This document shows, piece by piece, positions 51,749 through 60,066 of a stretch of 64,000 bases of DNA. The stretch covers positions 2,914,001-2,978,000 of the forward strand of contig CBDCNI010000001.1 in NCBI GenBank assembly GCA_965219175.1, in the 5' to 3' direction. Source of the stretch: JBBPZK01 sp965219175. Its GTDB lineage: Bacteria > Actinomycetota > Rubrobacteria > Rubrobacterales > Rubrobacteraceae. A program made the position numbers and the translations under genes. The notes below the pieces were generated by a model. It searched no databases, was not told where the DNA came from, and worked only from the letters and a program-made list of their open reading frames with translations. Each line of letters begins with the position of its first letter. Position 1 is the first letter of the stretch.

Positions 51749-52317
51749 ACGCCTTCAACAGGATCGTCATGATTATCATAGCGCTGCTCCTCATAGCGGT
51801 GCCGGTGATACTGTTGCTCGTCGCTTTCGGAGTTCTCTCGGCCAGCGTGGTCAACCAGTACACTAACTACCAGGGCGGCCTGCAGTTCCTGACCGGTATC
51901 TCTCAGTCGAGCTTTACGCAGAGCGTCTTGACGATAATAGGGATAATCGGCATCGTGCTGGCGATCATAGCCCTGATCTTCTTGATCCTCGAACTGAGGT
52001 TCCGCCTCAACACGGCCAAAAGCACCCTCGTGGACGACACTCCCGGCAGGGAGACCACGATCACGCCCAAAGCCGTGAGCAACCTTATCGAGGCCGAAGC
52101 GCGAGAAGCGGGCGCGGCTTCTCCTTCTGTATCGCTCAGGTCTGAAGGACGTCCATACGGGGTAAAGTGCGACATAGAGGCTCCGGCTTCAAGCAACCGT
52201 ACCGAACTCGCGACGCGTACCAGGGAGAACATCCAACGGTCGCTGCGGGATCAGGACGTGCCGGTCAATGATGTCGAAGTCACGGTGCGGGGAACCGCTC
52301 GTGGAGAAGGAGGGTAA
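51745..52317 (+). CDS. AmaP-like membrane anchor protein, copy 2
   Basis: A 190-residue paralogue of the previous protein: FNRIVMIIIALLLI, a second helix near 65-88 and a C-terminal domain ending VNDVEVTVRG. Its ATG overlaps the preceding stop (ATGA). Having two AmaP-type anchors in one operon suggests a heteromeric anchor or two Asp23-type cargoes, matching the two Asp23-like genes upstream. Confidence 0.78.
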   Translation: MNAFNRIVMIIIALLLIAVPVILLLVAFGVLSASVVNQYTNYQGGLQFLTGISQSSFTQSVLTIIGIIGIVLAIIALIFLILELRFRLNTAKSTLVDDTPGRETTITPKAVSNLIEAEAREAGAASPSVSLRSEGRPYGVKCDIEAPASSNRTELATRTRENIQRSLRDQDVPVNDVEVTVRGTARGEGG

Positions 52318-52517
52318 TGTCCGAATTGACCAACAAACACTGGGGAGCGGTGATCGGCATCCTGCTGGTCCTCATAACCGCGTGGCTCGGTATAGGTATC
52401 ACGGCACTCGTGATACTCTTCGCCGCCATAGGTTACTTCGTAGGGAAGTTCCTCGACGGGGAGTTGGACCTGGAAGATATCCGGGCGCGCGCCCAGAATA
52501 GGACGCGCGTAAGGTAG
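52317..52517 (+). CDS. DUF2273-like small membrane protein
   Basis: A 66-residue protein: short head, two close hydrophobic stretches (GAVIGILLVLITAWLGIGIT and ALVILFAAIGYFVGKFLDG) and a charged tail. DUF2273 proteins are regular partners of Asp23/AmaP genes. The ATG shares its first base with the upstream TAA stop. It closes the five-gene unit. Confidence 0.8.
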   Translation: MSELTNKHWGAVIGILLVLITAWLGIGITALVILFAAIGYFVGKFLDGELDLEDIRARAQNRTRVR

Positions 52518-52533
52518 TCGAATTTACTATTCG

Positions 52534-52555
52534 GATTTCGAGAGTCTTCTAGAAT
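52534..52555 (+). promoter_or_regulatory. Weak promoter candidate for the rhodopsin gene
   Basis: TAGAAT at 52550-52555 is a reasonable -10 box about 46 bases before the rhodopsin ATG. The -35 region (ATTCGG-type, near 52529-52534) is poor. The gene may also be read from the upstream Asp23 unit. Confidence 0.3.
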
Positions 52556-52601
52556 AGTGGCAACGGTAAGGTAAGGGAAAGAAAAAGGAGGAAGTTAGGA
52601 T

Positions 52602-53354
52602 ATGCAGCTAGCTCTATTGCAACTCGATGTTCTCCAATCAGGGGCTTCGAACTTCTGGTTGTGGTTTACGACCGGCGGAATGATTCTCGCCACCGTCGCG
52701 TTCCTGTATCTGGCTACCACTGGTCAGGCGAGCAACTACCACCACTACGTGACTAGCGCGGTCATCACCTTGTGGGCGTCGATGATGTACATAGTTATGG
52801 CTACCGGCAGCGGTATCGTTCAGATCACCGAGCCCGGCGCCGGCGGTACGAGGCTGTTCTACTACGCGCGATACGTAGACTGGACGATTACTACACCGCT
52901 GCTCCTCCTGGGCCTCGCCTGGGTAGCACTGGGCAGCATCGGAAGGAACTCCGGCGTAGTTCTCGGCCTCGTCGGCGCGGACGTGGCGATGATCCTGACC
53001 GGCGTGGTAGCCGGTGCGACCAGCGGCGGCTTCAAGTGGTTCTGGTACGTCATAAGCTGCATCTTCTTCTTAATAGTGCTAGGCCTCATCTGGGGTCCGC
53101 TGCGGAGCGCCGCCCAGAGTGGCGTCTCCCCCGAAGCGAGTCTGTTCTTCCCGCTGGCAGGTATGCTAACGGTTCTGTGGTTTGCTTATCCGGTGGTATT
53201 CTTGCTCGGCACAGAGGGTGCTGGCGTCTTTAGCGCGGGCCTTGAGGTCTTCTTCTACGCGGTGCTGGACATCCTGGCTAAGGTAGGATTCGGCTTCGTG
53301 TTGCTGGGCGGCATCCGGAGGATCTCGGAGAGCGGTCGCAGGGCTAGGGCGTAG
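52602..53354 (+). CDS. Bacteriorhodopsin-like microbial rhodopsin with a D-T-G motif
   Basis: A 250-residue seven-helix rhodopsin. Lys227 in LDILAKVGFGF binds retinal. Helix C reads ARYVDWTITTPLLLLG: Arg90, Asp93 (counter-ion, BR Asp85), Thr97 (BR Thr89) and Gly104 where BR has the proton donor Asp96. Asp127, Trp193, Asp223 and the release-group residues Glu205 and Glu215 match BR Asp115, Trp182, Asp212, Glu194 and Glu204. It should pump protons outward in light, with slow donor reprotonation expected. AAGGAGG lies ten bases before the ATG. No retinal-forming gene is in the window. Confidence 0.93.
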   Translation: MQLALLQLDVLQSGASNFWLWFTTGGMILATVAFLYLATTGQASNYHHYVTSAVITLWASMMYIVMATGSGIVQITEPGAGGTRLFYYARYVDWTITTPLLLLGLAWVALGSIGRNSGVVLGLVGADVAMILTGVVAGATSGGFKWFWYVISCIFFLIVLGLIWGPLRSAAQSGVSPEASLFFPLAGMLTVLWFAYPVVFLLGTEGAGVFSAGLEVFFYAVLDILAKVGFGFVLLGGIRRISESGRRARA

Positions 53355-53401
53355 AACACTACTAAAGAGCGTCGCCGGGCTTCATAGCTCGGGGCTCTTC
53401 G

Positions 53402-53434
53402 GAGAGGGAGGCTTTTCGCTTCCCTCTCTTTTTT
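53402..53434 (+). terminator. Strong rho-independent terminator after the rhodopsin gene
   Basis: An 11-base stem (GAGAGGGAGGC with GCTTCCCTCTC, one G-U pair) has a 5-base loop and is followed by six T residues. Confidence 0.9.
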
Positions 53435-53467
53435 GTGCCGTTTGAGCGGGAGACATGATGTGAACGA

Positions 53468-53521
53468 GCAAGTCAGCTATTCAGCGTGTCAGCAATCAGC
53501 GGGAACAAAAAGCTGACTTGC
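53468..53521. repeat. Intergenic GCTGA-type inverted repeat
   Basis: The 11-base arms GCAAGTCAGCT (53468-53478) and AGCTGACTTGC (53511-53521) are exact complements. Between them the unit TCAGC recurs at 7-8 base steps (53473, 53481, 53489, 53496). The units resemble those at 2182-2230. No coding sense was found in the rest of the 53435-53641 gap. Confidence 0.5.
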
Positions 53522-53641
53522 TAAAAGCTCGGGTGCGGAAGCTCAACAGCCTTACGCGCTACGCTGCGAGAAGACTGTCGAGTACTTTCGCCCGTGGGGC
53601 TGTCGCTACCGCCGCCCGCGCTCTTACTCTTACTCTTTACT

Positions 53642-54919
53642 TTACACGCCGAGTAGTTCGGCGAACAGCTTCAGGTCGTCGCGTAGGAGGCGAGGGGTGA
53701 GGTAGTTTGCCCGGACGTGTTCTTTGCCTTGTCGTCCCATGTTGTAGGCGTAATCCGTGTCTTTGAGAAGCTTTGTGCAGGCAGCGGCGGCTTCCGGGAT
53801 AGTGTCTATCAGCGCTCCGCCGCCCTGGGCGACCTGCATGGGTATACCGCCGACCCTGCTCGCCACGAGCGGACGCGCCTTCCAGAGGGCTTCCGTTACG
53901 ACGAGTCCGAAGCCTTCCCTAATAGACTTCTGGATCACCACGTCGGCCAGCGACTGGAAGGCGTTGACCTCTATGGCTCCGACGTTGGTCAGGTTCGAGA
54001 AGAGGAAGATATCCTGGTCGCCGTCGGCGTAGCCGGTGGTCTTGTACCAGTAATCCCAGCCTTCAGGGTCGTCGTGGGCCATCGAGCCGATCAGGACGAG
54101 TTGCACTTCAGGTACTTCTTCCTTGACCATCCTGTACACGTCTATGACGCCCAGAGGGTCTTTCCAGGGATCGAAGCGCGAGACCTGGAGGATAAAGGGC
54201 CTCTCGGGGTCTACCCCGAACTGCCCGACGATGTAGCTCGCGTCGTCCCGCGACAGGGCCATGTTCTTGGGCGAGAGCGGGTCTATGGCCGGCGGGATGA
54301 GGACGAGGTTCGGTAGATCCAGGTCCGGTGGGGTGTAGTCCTGCATCGTGTAGATCTGGGCGTCGTAGTCCTGGATGTACGGTGAGAGGTAGTCGAGGAC
54401 TCCCTGGTTCGGGGTCGAGGTGTCTATGTGACAACGCCAGATCCACTTCGTATTCGGCGAGAGGCCGCCCGAGAAGTGCTTGAGGAGCGCGGGCTGCGGG
54501 TCGTGAACGAACACGATGTCCCACTCTTCGGCGTCGTCTTCGAGCGCCGCCGCCGACTGGCGGTTGTACTCCTCGAATATCGCCCTCGACTCAACCGTTA
54601 GTTCGTAGTCCGCACCCTGTAGGGCGTTGTGGAAGCCTTTGGTGACGTTGAAGAAAGGCTCCGCCCCGAACATCACACCCCACTCTGTCTCAAGGCCCAC
54701 ATCGCGCATGAGAGGGGCGAGGGTGTACAGGATCTCCGCGACCCCGCCGCCGAAGCTCGTGGCGTTTACGTGCAGCACACGTTTGCCCTCCAGGCGGGCG
54801 GCGAGGTCTTGGATCTCCTCGTAGAGGTCCCGCCGGATGATGCTGCGGTAATCGGCCAGCGACTTGTTACCAAAGTTTACGCGTTGTAGCACGGCATCCT
54901 TACGAGGGTTGAGGGGCAT
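53642..54919 (-). CDS. treT: Trehalose synthase (glycosyltransferring), TreT-type
   Basis: A 425-residue GT4 glycosyltransferase of the TreT type. Motifs are HVNATSFGGGVAEIL at the N-terminus, VFVHDPQPA, WRCHIDTSTPN, ILQVSRFDPWKDP and the nucleotide-binding KSIREGFGLVVTEALWK. TreT makes trehalose from NDP-glucose and glucose; it is known from Rubrobacter xylanophilus and several thermophiles. Trehalose would serve as a compatible solute. The ATG at 54919 has no clear ribosome site and an AT-rich stretch with TATACA lies about 20-30 bases upstream. Confidence 0.9.
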   Translation of the reverse strand: MPLNPRKDAVLQRVNFGNKSLADYRSIIRRDLYEEIQDLAARLEGKRVLHVNATSFGGGVAEILYTLAPLMRDVGLETEWGVMFGAEPFFNVTKGFHNALQGADYELTVESRAIFEEYNRQSAAALEDDAEEWDIVFVHDPQPALLKHFSGGLSPNTKWIWRCHIDTSTPNQGVLDYLSPYIQDYDAQIYTMQDYTPPDLDLPNLVLIPPAIDPLSPKNMALSRDDASYIVGQFGVDPERPFILQVSRFDPWKDPLGVIDVYRMVKEEVPEVQLVLIGSMAHDDPEGWDYWYKTTGYADGDQDIFLFSNLTNVGAIEVNAFQSLADVVIQKSIREGFGLVVTEALWKARPLVASRVGGIPMQVAQGGGALIDTIPEAAAACTKLLKDTDYAYNMGRQGKEHVRANYLTPRLLRDDLKLFAELLGV

Positions 54920-55001
54920 CCATTAAGTACGGTTAACTGTATATTAAACAGGCGCGTTTTTTCAACCCGCCGGAGCTGATATAAAGCCGTACCAGCCTAT
55001 T

Positions 55002-55454
55002 TTAAGAGGCCGTATCCTTTACGGAAGAGGAAGCTGTGCGGATCATCCTGAGTCGCGTTCCTTCGGGGGTCGTGTCGAGGGTTATTTCGTCCGCGAGGCT
55101 CTTGATGACCGTCAGTCCAAACCCGCCTTGTTCGCTCGGAACGTGCATGAGATCTTTTGTCTCGAACCCGCTCCCATAGTCCGTGACGGTAATCTCCACG
55201 GCTCCGGGACGCGCCCGATACTCTATATCGAAGTGATCCACCGAAGCGTGACGAATTACGTTGGTCGCGGCCTCGGTTACGGCCAGCTTCAGGTCGTATA
55301 TGTCCTCCGGCTCGAAGCCGGCTAACTGTCCAACCTGCGTTACCACGAGACGCGCGATCAGCACGTACTCGGAGCGGCTGGGAATTCTTAGAGAGATGGG
55401 ACTGGAAAACCCTGTTCTCCCCTCTTCTTCTATGCCGGTGGTTTCGCGGTTCAT
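55002..55454 (-). CDS. RsbW-like anti-sigma factor / serine kinase
   Basis: A 150-residue GHKL ATPase. The N box is KLAVTEAATNVIRHA, the G1 box DYGSGF and the G2 box GGFGLTVIKSL. This is the small RsbW/SpoIIAB-type kinase that binds a sigma factor or phosphorylates an anti-anti-sigma partner. No sigma factor or antagonist gene is adjacent in this window, so the partner is elsewhere. Confidence 0.87.
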   Translation of the reverse strand: MNRETTGIEEEGRTGFSSPISLRIPSRSEYVLIARLVVTQVGQLAGFEPEDIYDLKLAVTEAATNVIRHASVDHFDIEYRARPGAVEITVTDYGSGFETKDLMHVPSEQGGFGLTVIKSLADEITLDTTPEGTRLRMIRTASSSVKDTAS

Positions 55455-55578
55455 CTACGTCTCAAGCCTCCAAAAGCTTGCGTGATCCATAGATATCATA
55501 CCCACATGCCGCCCAACACTAACATCCGCGATCCGGAACTATATTTTCTTTGGAATTAGAACCAGATCTCGCAACTCT

Positions 55579-56544
55579 TTATGAGTTGTTATCTCCGTCG
55601 GTGGAGCCATCGGAGGACCCGTCGGGGAATTCATCATCCGGCATCTGGTCCGGCACTTCCCTGGCGGCCTGCTTGGTGACCTGCCTGTAGAGCTGATCGG
55701 CGTTTTTCTCTTCCTCGGTGGCTTCCGGGCGAGTCTTCGATTCACTACTCCCGTTGCCGCTCCCGTTCTGGCTCAGGTACGGCTTGAACAGGTCTATCGG
55801 GATTGGGAGTATTATGGTCGAGTTCTGCTGGTTGGCGATCTCGTTCATCGTCTGGAAGAGCCTGAGTTGGAGGGCGGTCGGGCTCTCCAAGCGGTCGGCG
55901 GCCTGACGGAGCCGCTGAGAAGCCTGGTACTCACCCTCGGCGGAGATGATCTTCGCCCGCCGCTCGCGCTCGCTCTCGGCCTGGCGGGCCATCGCGCGCT
56001 GCATCTGCTGTGGGATCTCCACGTCTTTGACCTCGACCGCGCTGACCTTCACACCCCACGGGTCGGTCTGCTCGTCGATGATGGTCTGAAGCTCGCTGTT
56101 TATCGTATCCCGGTTCGTCAGGAGGTCGTCGAGGTCTTTCTGGCCCAGCACGCTCCGGAGGGTCGTTTGACTGATCTGGCTGGTAGCCAGGACGTGATTC
56201 TCGATCTCCACCACGCTCTTGTTCGGATCGACGACCCTAAAATAGATTACCGCGTTGACCCTGGCCGGTACGTTGTCGCGGGTTATTACGTCCTGCGGAG
56301 GAACGTCCATGGTCACGGTCCTTAGCTCCACCTTGACCATGTTGTCCACCAGAGGTATCAAGAAGAAGAGTCCGGGGCCTTTAGGTCCCCCCATCACCCG
56401 TCCGAGACGGAAGATGACGCCCCTCTCGTACTCCTTGACCACCTTGATGGCGCTAAAGAGAAAAGAGGCGATGACCACCAACACTATAACGATGAGGATG
56501 GCCGAAATACCGAGTCCTGTAGCCTGTAACAAAGCAAGGTTCAT
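55579..56544 (-). CDS. SPFH/band 7 protein (slipin-like)
   Basis: A 321-residue protein. One N-terminal membrane helix (~12-35) is followed by the SPFH domain (VKEYERGVIFRLGRVMGGPKG, PPQDVITRDNVPARVNAVIYFRV), a coiled coil with AESERERRAKIISAEGE and an acidic, Ser/Gly/Asp-rich tail. It resembles slipin (stomatin-like) membrane scaffolds. The NfeD partner common beside such genes was not seen here. GGAG lies seven bases before the ATG. Confidence 0.9.
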   Translation of the reverse strand: MNLALLQATGLGISAILIVIVLVVIASFLFSAIKVVKEYERGVIFRLGRVMGGPKGPGLFFLIPLVDNMVKVELRTVTMDVPPQDVITRDNVPARVNAVIYFRVVDPNKSVVEIENHVLATSQISQTTLRSVLGQKDLDDLLTNRDTINSELQTIIDEQTDPWGVKVSAVEVKDVEIPQQMQRAMARQAESERERRAKIISAEGEYQASQRLRQAADRLESPTALQLRLFQTMNEIANQQNSTIILPIPIDLFKPYLSQNGSGNGSSESKTRPEATEEEKNADQLYRQVTKQAAREVPDQMPDDEFPDGSSDGSTDGDNNS

Positions 56545-56670
56545 AAGCGGTCTCCTTCTTTTACGCTTCCTGAGTGCTGCTCGGGTCCCGATCTAGTAAA
56601 CGAAGCCTCACGCTCCGTGAACAGGACTCTCGGCCGCCGCTCTCTCAAGCAAAATACTTCCCTTGAAGGA

Positions 56671-56676
56671 ATTGTA
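56671..56676 (-). promoter_or_regulatory. Extended -10 for the SPFH gene
   Basis: Read on the minus strand, TGGTACAAT (TACAAT at 56676-56671) forms an extended -10, with a leader of about 120 bases to the ATG at 56544. Confidence 0.3.
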
Positions 56677-56690
56677 CCATCAATGCTCAC

Positions 56691-56726
56691 ACAAACGGAG
56701 AGGACCTATCTAAAGGCCCTCTCCGT
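56691..56726 (-). terminator. Terminator of the NlpC/P60 gene
   Basis: ACGGAGAGG and CCTCTCCGT (56695-56703 and 56718-56726) pair perfectly around a 14-base loop. On the minus strand TTTGTGTG follows. It lies 43 bases after the NlpC/P60 stop. Confidence 0.65.
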
Positions 56727-56768
56727 CCGGTTTTGATCAGCTCTTGCGCCGTGTCGAAAGTCTGGTCC

Positions 56769-58703
56769 CTAGAGCAGGGTCCTATAACCTATCGTGTACT
56801 GTGGGTAGATGGGATCGTAACGGACCACGGTTCCCGGATAGGGCGCGTTTATCATCTGCCCGTCTCCCGTCGCTATGCCGACGTGGGTTATGCTGCCGGT
56901 TCCCTGGAAGTCACCGAAGACCAGGTCCCCCGCGGCCCCCGAACCAGGCGAGCCGTACGCGTACTGTCCGGCGGCCGAGTGCGGCAGGGAAATGCCGAAC
57001 TGGGCGAAGACCAACATGGTCATCCCCGAACAGTCAACCCCGGAGCGTGAAGCGCCTCCCCAAACGTAAGGAACACCCAACCAGGTCTGGGCCTCGGCGA
57101 CCACCGAACTCCCCGAACCTGAAGTTGGCGCGGGAGCGGGTGTCGGTTTGGGCGCTGGTGTGGGAGGCTGGGGGGACTGCGTCTGACCTTGAGGAGCAGG
57201 GGCCTGAGTCGTGGCGGCCGGTGCCGTGACTTCTGGAGTGGTAACCGGCGGCGCAACGGCCTGGGTGGAGCCTTGAGTCGTCTCCGGAGGCACCGTGCTC
57301 TCTTGCGGGACGGGAGCCTGAGCCTGCGTGGTTTCAGTGGTGAGGGCCGTGGTCTCCTGCGGCACTGTAGCTTCTGCCAGCGTCTGCTGTTTTGCCGCCT
57401 GGGCCGCCGCCTGCTGCGCTGCCGCCTGCTTGGCGGCGAGTTGGTCTCTACGGACGGCAGCGCGTTCGGCGGCTTGTTTGGCGGCTTGTTTGGCGGCCTG
57501 CCGCGCCGCTTCTTGCTCGGCTGCTTTGCGGTCTGCCGCAGCCTTCTCGACCGCTGCTTGCTTGGCTGCGGCTTCCGCGTTGCGCTTGGCCTTCTCAGCG
57601 GCGGCGGCTTGCTTGGCACTCGCCTTCTCCGCCGCGACCCTGGCGGCCTCTTTCTCGGCGGCTTTCTGACGGGCTGCCGCCTGATCCGCCGCCTTGCTCT
57701 TGGCTTCGGCTTGTTGCGCCGCAAGTTTCGCGAGACGGTTTGCCTTGTCTATGGCCGCGCTGTTGTCGATCTTTTCCGCAACAACCGGCTTGGCTTGTGA
57801 AACCTGCGGGGTGGGATCGGGCTGTGTTGTGGCTTTGGGCTGCGGTACGGACTGCGTAGTAGCTTCGGGCTGGGATACTGACCGTTGCGTAGCTTTGGGC
57901 TGGGGAGCAGGCTCGGACGTAGCTTTGGGCTGAGGAGCGGCTTGGACGGTGGAGGCATTCTTTGGCGCGGTGGCTCTCACCGGTTCGGGGATTTGGATGG
58001 GCTGGGCGACTTCTATGGAGGAGGAAGCTTGTACGTTGGCGGCGGCTGCTGCGGCGGCCTGACGGGCTTGCTCCGCCTGACGCGCCTCCTGATCGCGTAT
58101 CTGCTGCGCGAGATCGCTGCTGAGAGAGTCGATGTAAGCTTGCCCCTGAGACTGGAGTTTCGTGGCGTTTTCTTTGTCGGATACAGCGCTGTTGAGGCTT
58201 GCGACCCGCTGCTTTCGCTGGGCTTCGAGGTTCTTCTCTTTCTGGGCCAGCGTGGACTGCGCTTCACGGAACTGTGAGAGCTTCGCCCGATCCCGCTCCA
58301 GGAGCCTTATCCAGAGATCCAACCTACCCGTAAACTCAGAGAAACTGCGAGAACCCACGATAACGTCCATGAATCCCACGTTCCCACTTTTGTACATCCG
58401 CGCGGCTTGATCCTGCAGGCTCTTGCGGGCGCTATCCACGTCTTTCTGGGCGGCGGCGCGACTCTTTTTCGTGCTCGCTATCTTGTCGTCTAGCTGATTC
58501 AACTCGAAGAGCGCATTGTTGTAAGACTCGTAAGCCGCACCCGTCTGCCCCCGCAACCCGGCCAATTTCGCCTGCGCGGCTTCGAACTTCGTCTGCTTCT
58601 TCTGCACAACGTTGGAAGGCGACGCCCCAGCCGATACAGCAGCGACGAGTACGAAAACGGCAACGAGCCCGACCAACGATAAAATCCCCGACCTTCGACG
58701 CAT
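56769..58703 (-). CDS. Secreted NlpC/P60 peptidoglycan hydrolase with long coiled-coil and Ala/Lys region
   Basis: A 644-residue protein. A signal peptide ends near the AGAS site (~28). A coiled-coil domain (~35-215) as in RipA/PcsB follows. A linker has repeated QPKAT/QPEAT units (~255-310). A long Ala/Lys/Gln-rich helix (~320-450) and a Pro/Thr linker lead to the C-terminal NlpC/P60 domain with Cys558 (DCSG) and His607 (THVGI). It should cleave stem peptides in cell separation, the coiled coil perhaps holding it inactive. The gene has a hairpin-rich 234-base upstream gap. Confidence 0.9.
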   Translation of the reverse strand: MRRRSGILSLVGLVAVFVLVAAVSAGASPSNVVQKKQTKFEAAQAKLAGLRGQTGAAYESYNNALFELNQLDDKIASTKKSRAAAQKDVDSARKSLQDQAARMYKSGNVGFMDVIVGSRSFSEFTGRLDLWIRLLERDRAKLSQFREAQSTLAQKEKNLEAQRKQRVASLNSAVSDKENATKLQSQGQAYIDSLSSDLAQQIRDQEARQAEQARQAAAAAAANVQASSSIEVAQPIQIPEPVRATAPKNASTVQAAPQPKATSEPAPQPKATQRSVSQPEATTQSVPQPKATTQPDPTPQVSQAKPVVAEKIDNSAAIDKANRLAKLAAQQAEAKSKAADQAAARQKAAEKEAARVAAEKASAKQAAAAEKAKRNAEAAAKQAAVEKAAADRKAAEQEAARQAAKQAAKQAAERAAVRRDQLAAKQAAAQQAAAQAAKQQTLAEATVPQETTALTTETTQAQAPVPQESTVPPETTQGSTQAVAPPVTTPEVTAPAATTQAPAPQGQTQSPQPPTPAPKPTPAPAPTSGSGSSVVAEAQTWLGVPYVWGGASRSGVDCSGMTMLVFAQFGISLPHSAAGQYAYGSPGSGAAGDLVFGDFQGTGSITHVGIATGDGQMINAPYPGTVVRYDPIYPQYTIGYRTLL

Positions 58704-58754
58704 AAACGAAGGCTCCTCTCAGATTGTATTTGTCTCTACAACAGGGATCTACAG

Positions 58755-58782
58755 AGGATCCCCCTCCAGAGAGGGAATCTAG
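58755..58782. other. Hairpin in the upstream region of the NlpC/P60 gene
   Basis: GATCCCCCTC and GAGGGAATC form an imperfect stem about 50 bases upstream of the NlpC/P60 start. Actinobacterial cell-wall hydrolase genes often carry c-di-AMP riboswitches in this position, but the required conserved bases were not recognised, so only a hairpin is claimed. Confidence 0.25.
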
Positions 58783-58937
58783 CCGATCACTACTCAGAGT
58801 GCAACAATTCTTAAACCCGGAAAAGCGTTCTTATTAAGTCCTAATACAGACTATGTAGCGCTGTTTCCCGGTTTTCTCCTTTATGTGGTGTTACCTCAGA
58901 GAAATCGTTTTTTAATAAAACTTAACATTTGTGGCTC

Positions 58938-59456
58938 CTACGCGGTGTTTCGTAGTGCCAGAAATGCTCGCCAGAAGCGTTTTTTGGCCTTTTCGTCGTC
59001 CAGGGCCTGCACGAGGGATGGGAGTAGTAGTCCGGTGGTTGCGCCGGTCCAGGAGAATAAGGTTCCTTCGGGAGCTTCCGAGAAGGGCTGGCGCGCGAGT
59101 GGGTAGCAGATCAAATCTATCTCGCGCGCGGCTTGTGGGCCGGACGCGACCAGTGTGGAGGGATTAGCGGCTAGAAGCTCCTCGGCGAGGAGTTCCGCCG
59201 GGGACCACGTAACGTAGGTCCCGGTGAGGTTTATGACGTCGAGGCTACGTTTTATCGCCTCGACGAGTCGAGGTCCGGCGGGCGACTCGGCGACCAGGAC
59301 GATGCCGAATGAGAGTGTCCCGAGCGGCGGAGGGTACCCGAGTTTCTTCAGGCGGCGGGAGATGCGGTCAGCTTCGTGGTCGTCTTTCGCCCGGTATTCT
59401 TCGGCGGGACCACGAGGCCGGGAGTTCTGTGGATTTTTGCTACTTACGGGTCGCAC
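58938..59456 (-). CDS. Conserved-looking hypothetical protein
   Basis: A 172-residue protein beginning GTG at 59456. It has a basic N-terminus, then an alternating hydrophobic pattern (LGTLSFGIVLVAESPAG, INLTGTYVTW, DLICYPLA). The fold may be alpha/beta. No family is recognised. It overlaps the CDP-alcohol transferase gene by 17 bases on the same strand, so it is probably in the same transcript. The start is uncertain. Confidence 0.5.
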   Translation of the reverse strand: MRPVSSKNPQNSRPRGPAEEYRAKDDHEADRISRRLKKLGYPPPLGTLSFGIVLVAESPAGPRLVEAIKRSLDVINLTGTYVTWSPAELLAEELLAANPSTLVASGPQAAREIDLICYPLARQPFSEAPEGTLFSWTGATTGLLLPSLVQALDDEKAKKRFWRAFLALRNTA

Positions 59457-60066
59457 GGCGCATGTGAAGTATACGCTGCACGGTGGTCACGAGCGCACCG
59501 GCGGCCACCGCCCAGACACCAATGGTAACGAACCCGGCGATAGCTGAGAAAGAAAGTAGCACGACCCGTCCCGCCCGCTCCAGGAGCCCCACTTCGCAAT
59601 CGTAGCCGAGGCCTTCGGCGCGGGCGCGGGTGTAGGAGGTGAGGAGAGAGAAGATCATGGCTGCTCCAGCGAACAGGGTTTCGTAAGGACGGCCGGACGT
59701 GGCGTAGAAAAAGATTATGCCCAGAAACACGGCCGCTTCGGAGATGCGATCCAAGGTCGAGTCGAGGAAGGCCCCGAACTCGCTCATCCGGTTCGAAGCG
59801 CGGGCGACCGCGCCGTCGAGGGCGTCGAAGAGACCTCCCAAGAGCATTACGACCCCGGCCGCGCGTATGTAGCCGAGCCCGAAAAGGACCCCGGCGACCA
59901 GCGCGAGCGACCAGCCGGTGGCGGTGATTACATCAGGGTGGACGCGCTTCGCCGCGAGGAGCTTGACGAGCGGCGTCAGCAACCCGCGCAAGGATTCCTT
60001 GAGAGGTCTCCGGCGACGCGGCTCGCGAGGAGGCTCGTGGCCCAACTCATCGTGCGGCCGGCTCAA
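59440..60066 (-). CDS. CDP-alcohol phosphatidyltransferase
   Basis: A 208-residue membrane enzyme with the complete motif: Asp81, Asp84-Gly85, Ala88-Arg89, Gly98, Asp102 and Asp106. It transfers a phosphatidyl group from CDP-diacylglycerol to an alcohol such as glycerol-3-phosphate, inositol phosphate or serine. Which one is uncertain; actinobacterial phosphatidylinositol-phosphate synthase is a good candidate. The TTG start overlaps the upstream transporter stop (TTGA). Confidence 0.88.
   Translation of the reverse strand: MSRPHDELGHEPPREPRRRRPLKESLRGLLTPLVKLLAAKRVHPDVITATGWSLALVAGVLFGLGYIRAAGVVMLLGGLFDALDGAVARASNRMSEFGAFLDSTLDRISEAAVFLGIIFFYATSGRPYETLFAGAAMIFSLLTSYTRARAEGLGYDCEVGLLERAGRVVLLSFSAIAGFVTIGVWAVAAGALVTTVQRILHMRRATRK

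Noticed and set aside
58704..58937. c-di-AMP (ydaO) riboswitch before the NlpC/P60 gene
   Set aside because: The position is typical in actinobacteria, but the conserved bases could not be found by eye; only a hairpin is supported.
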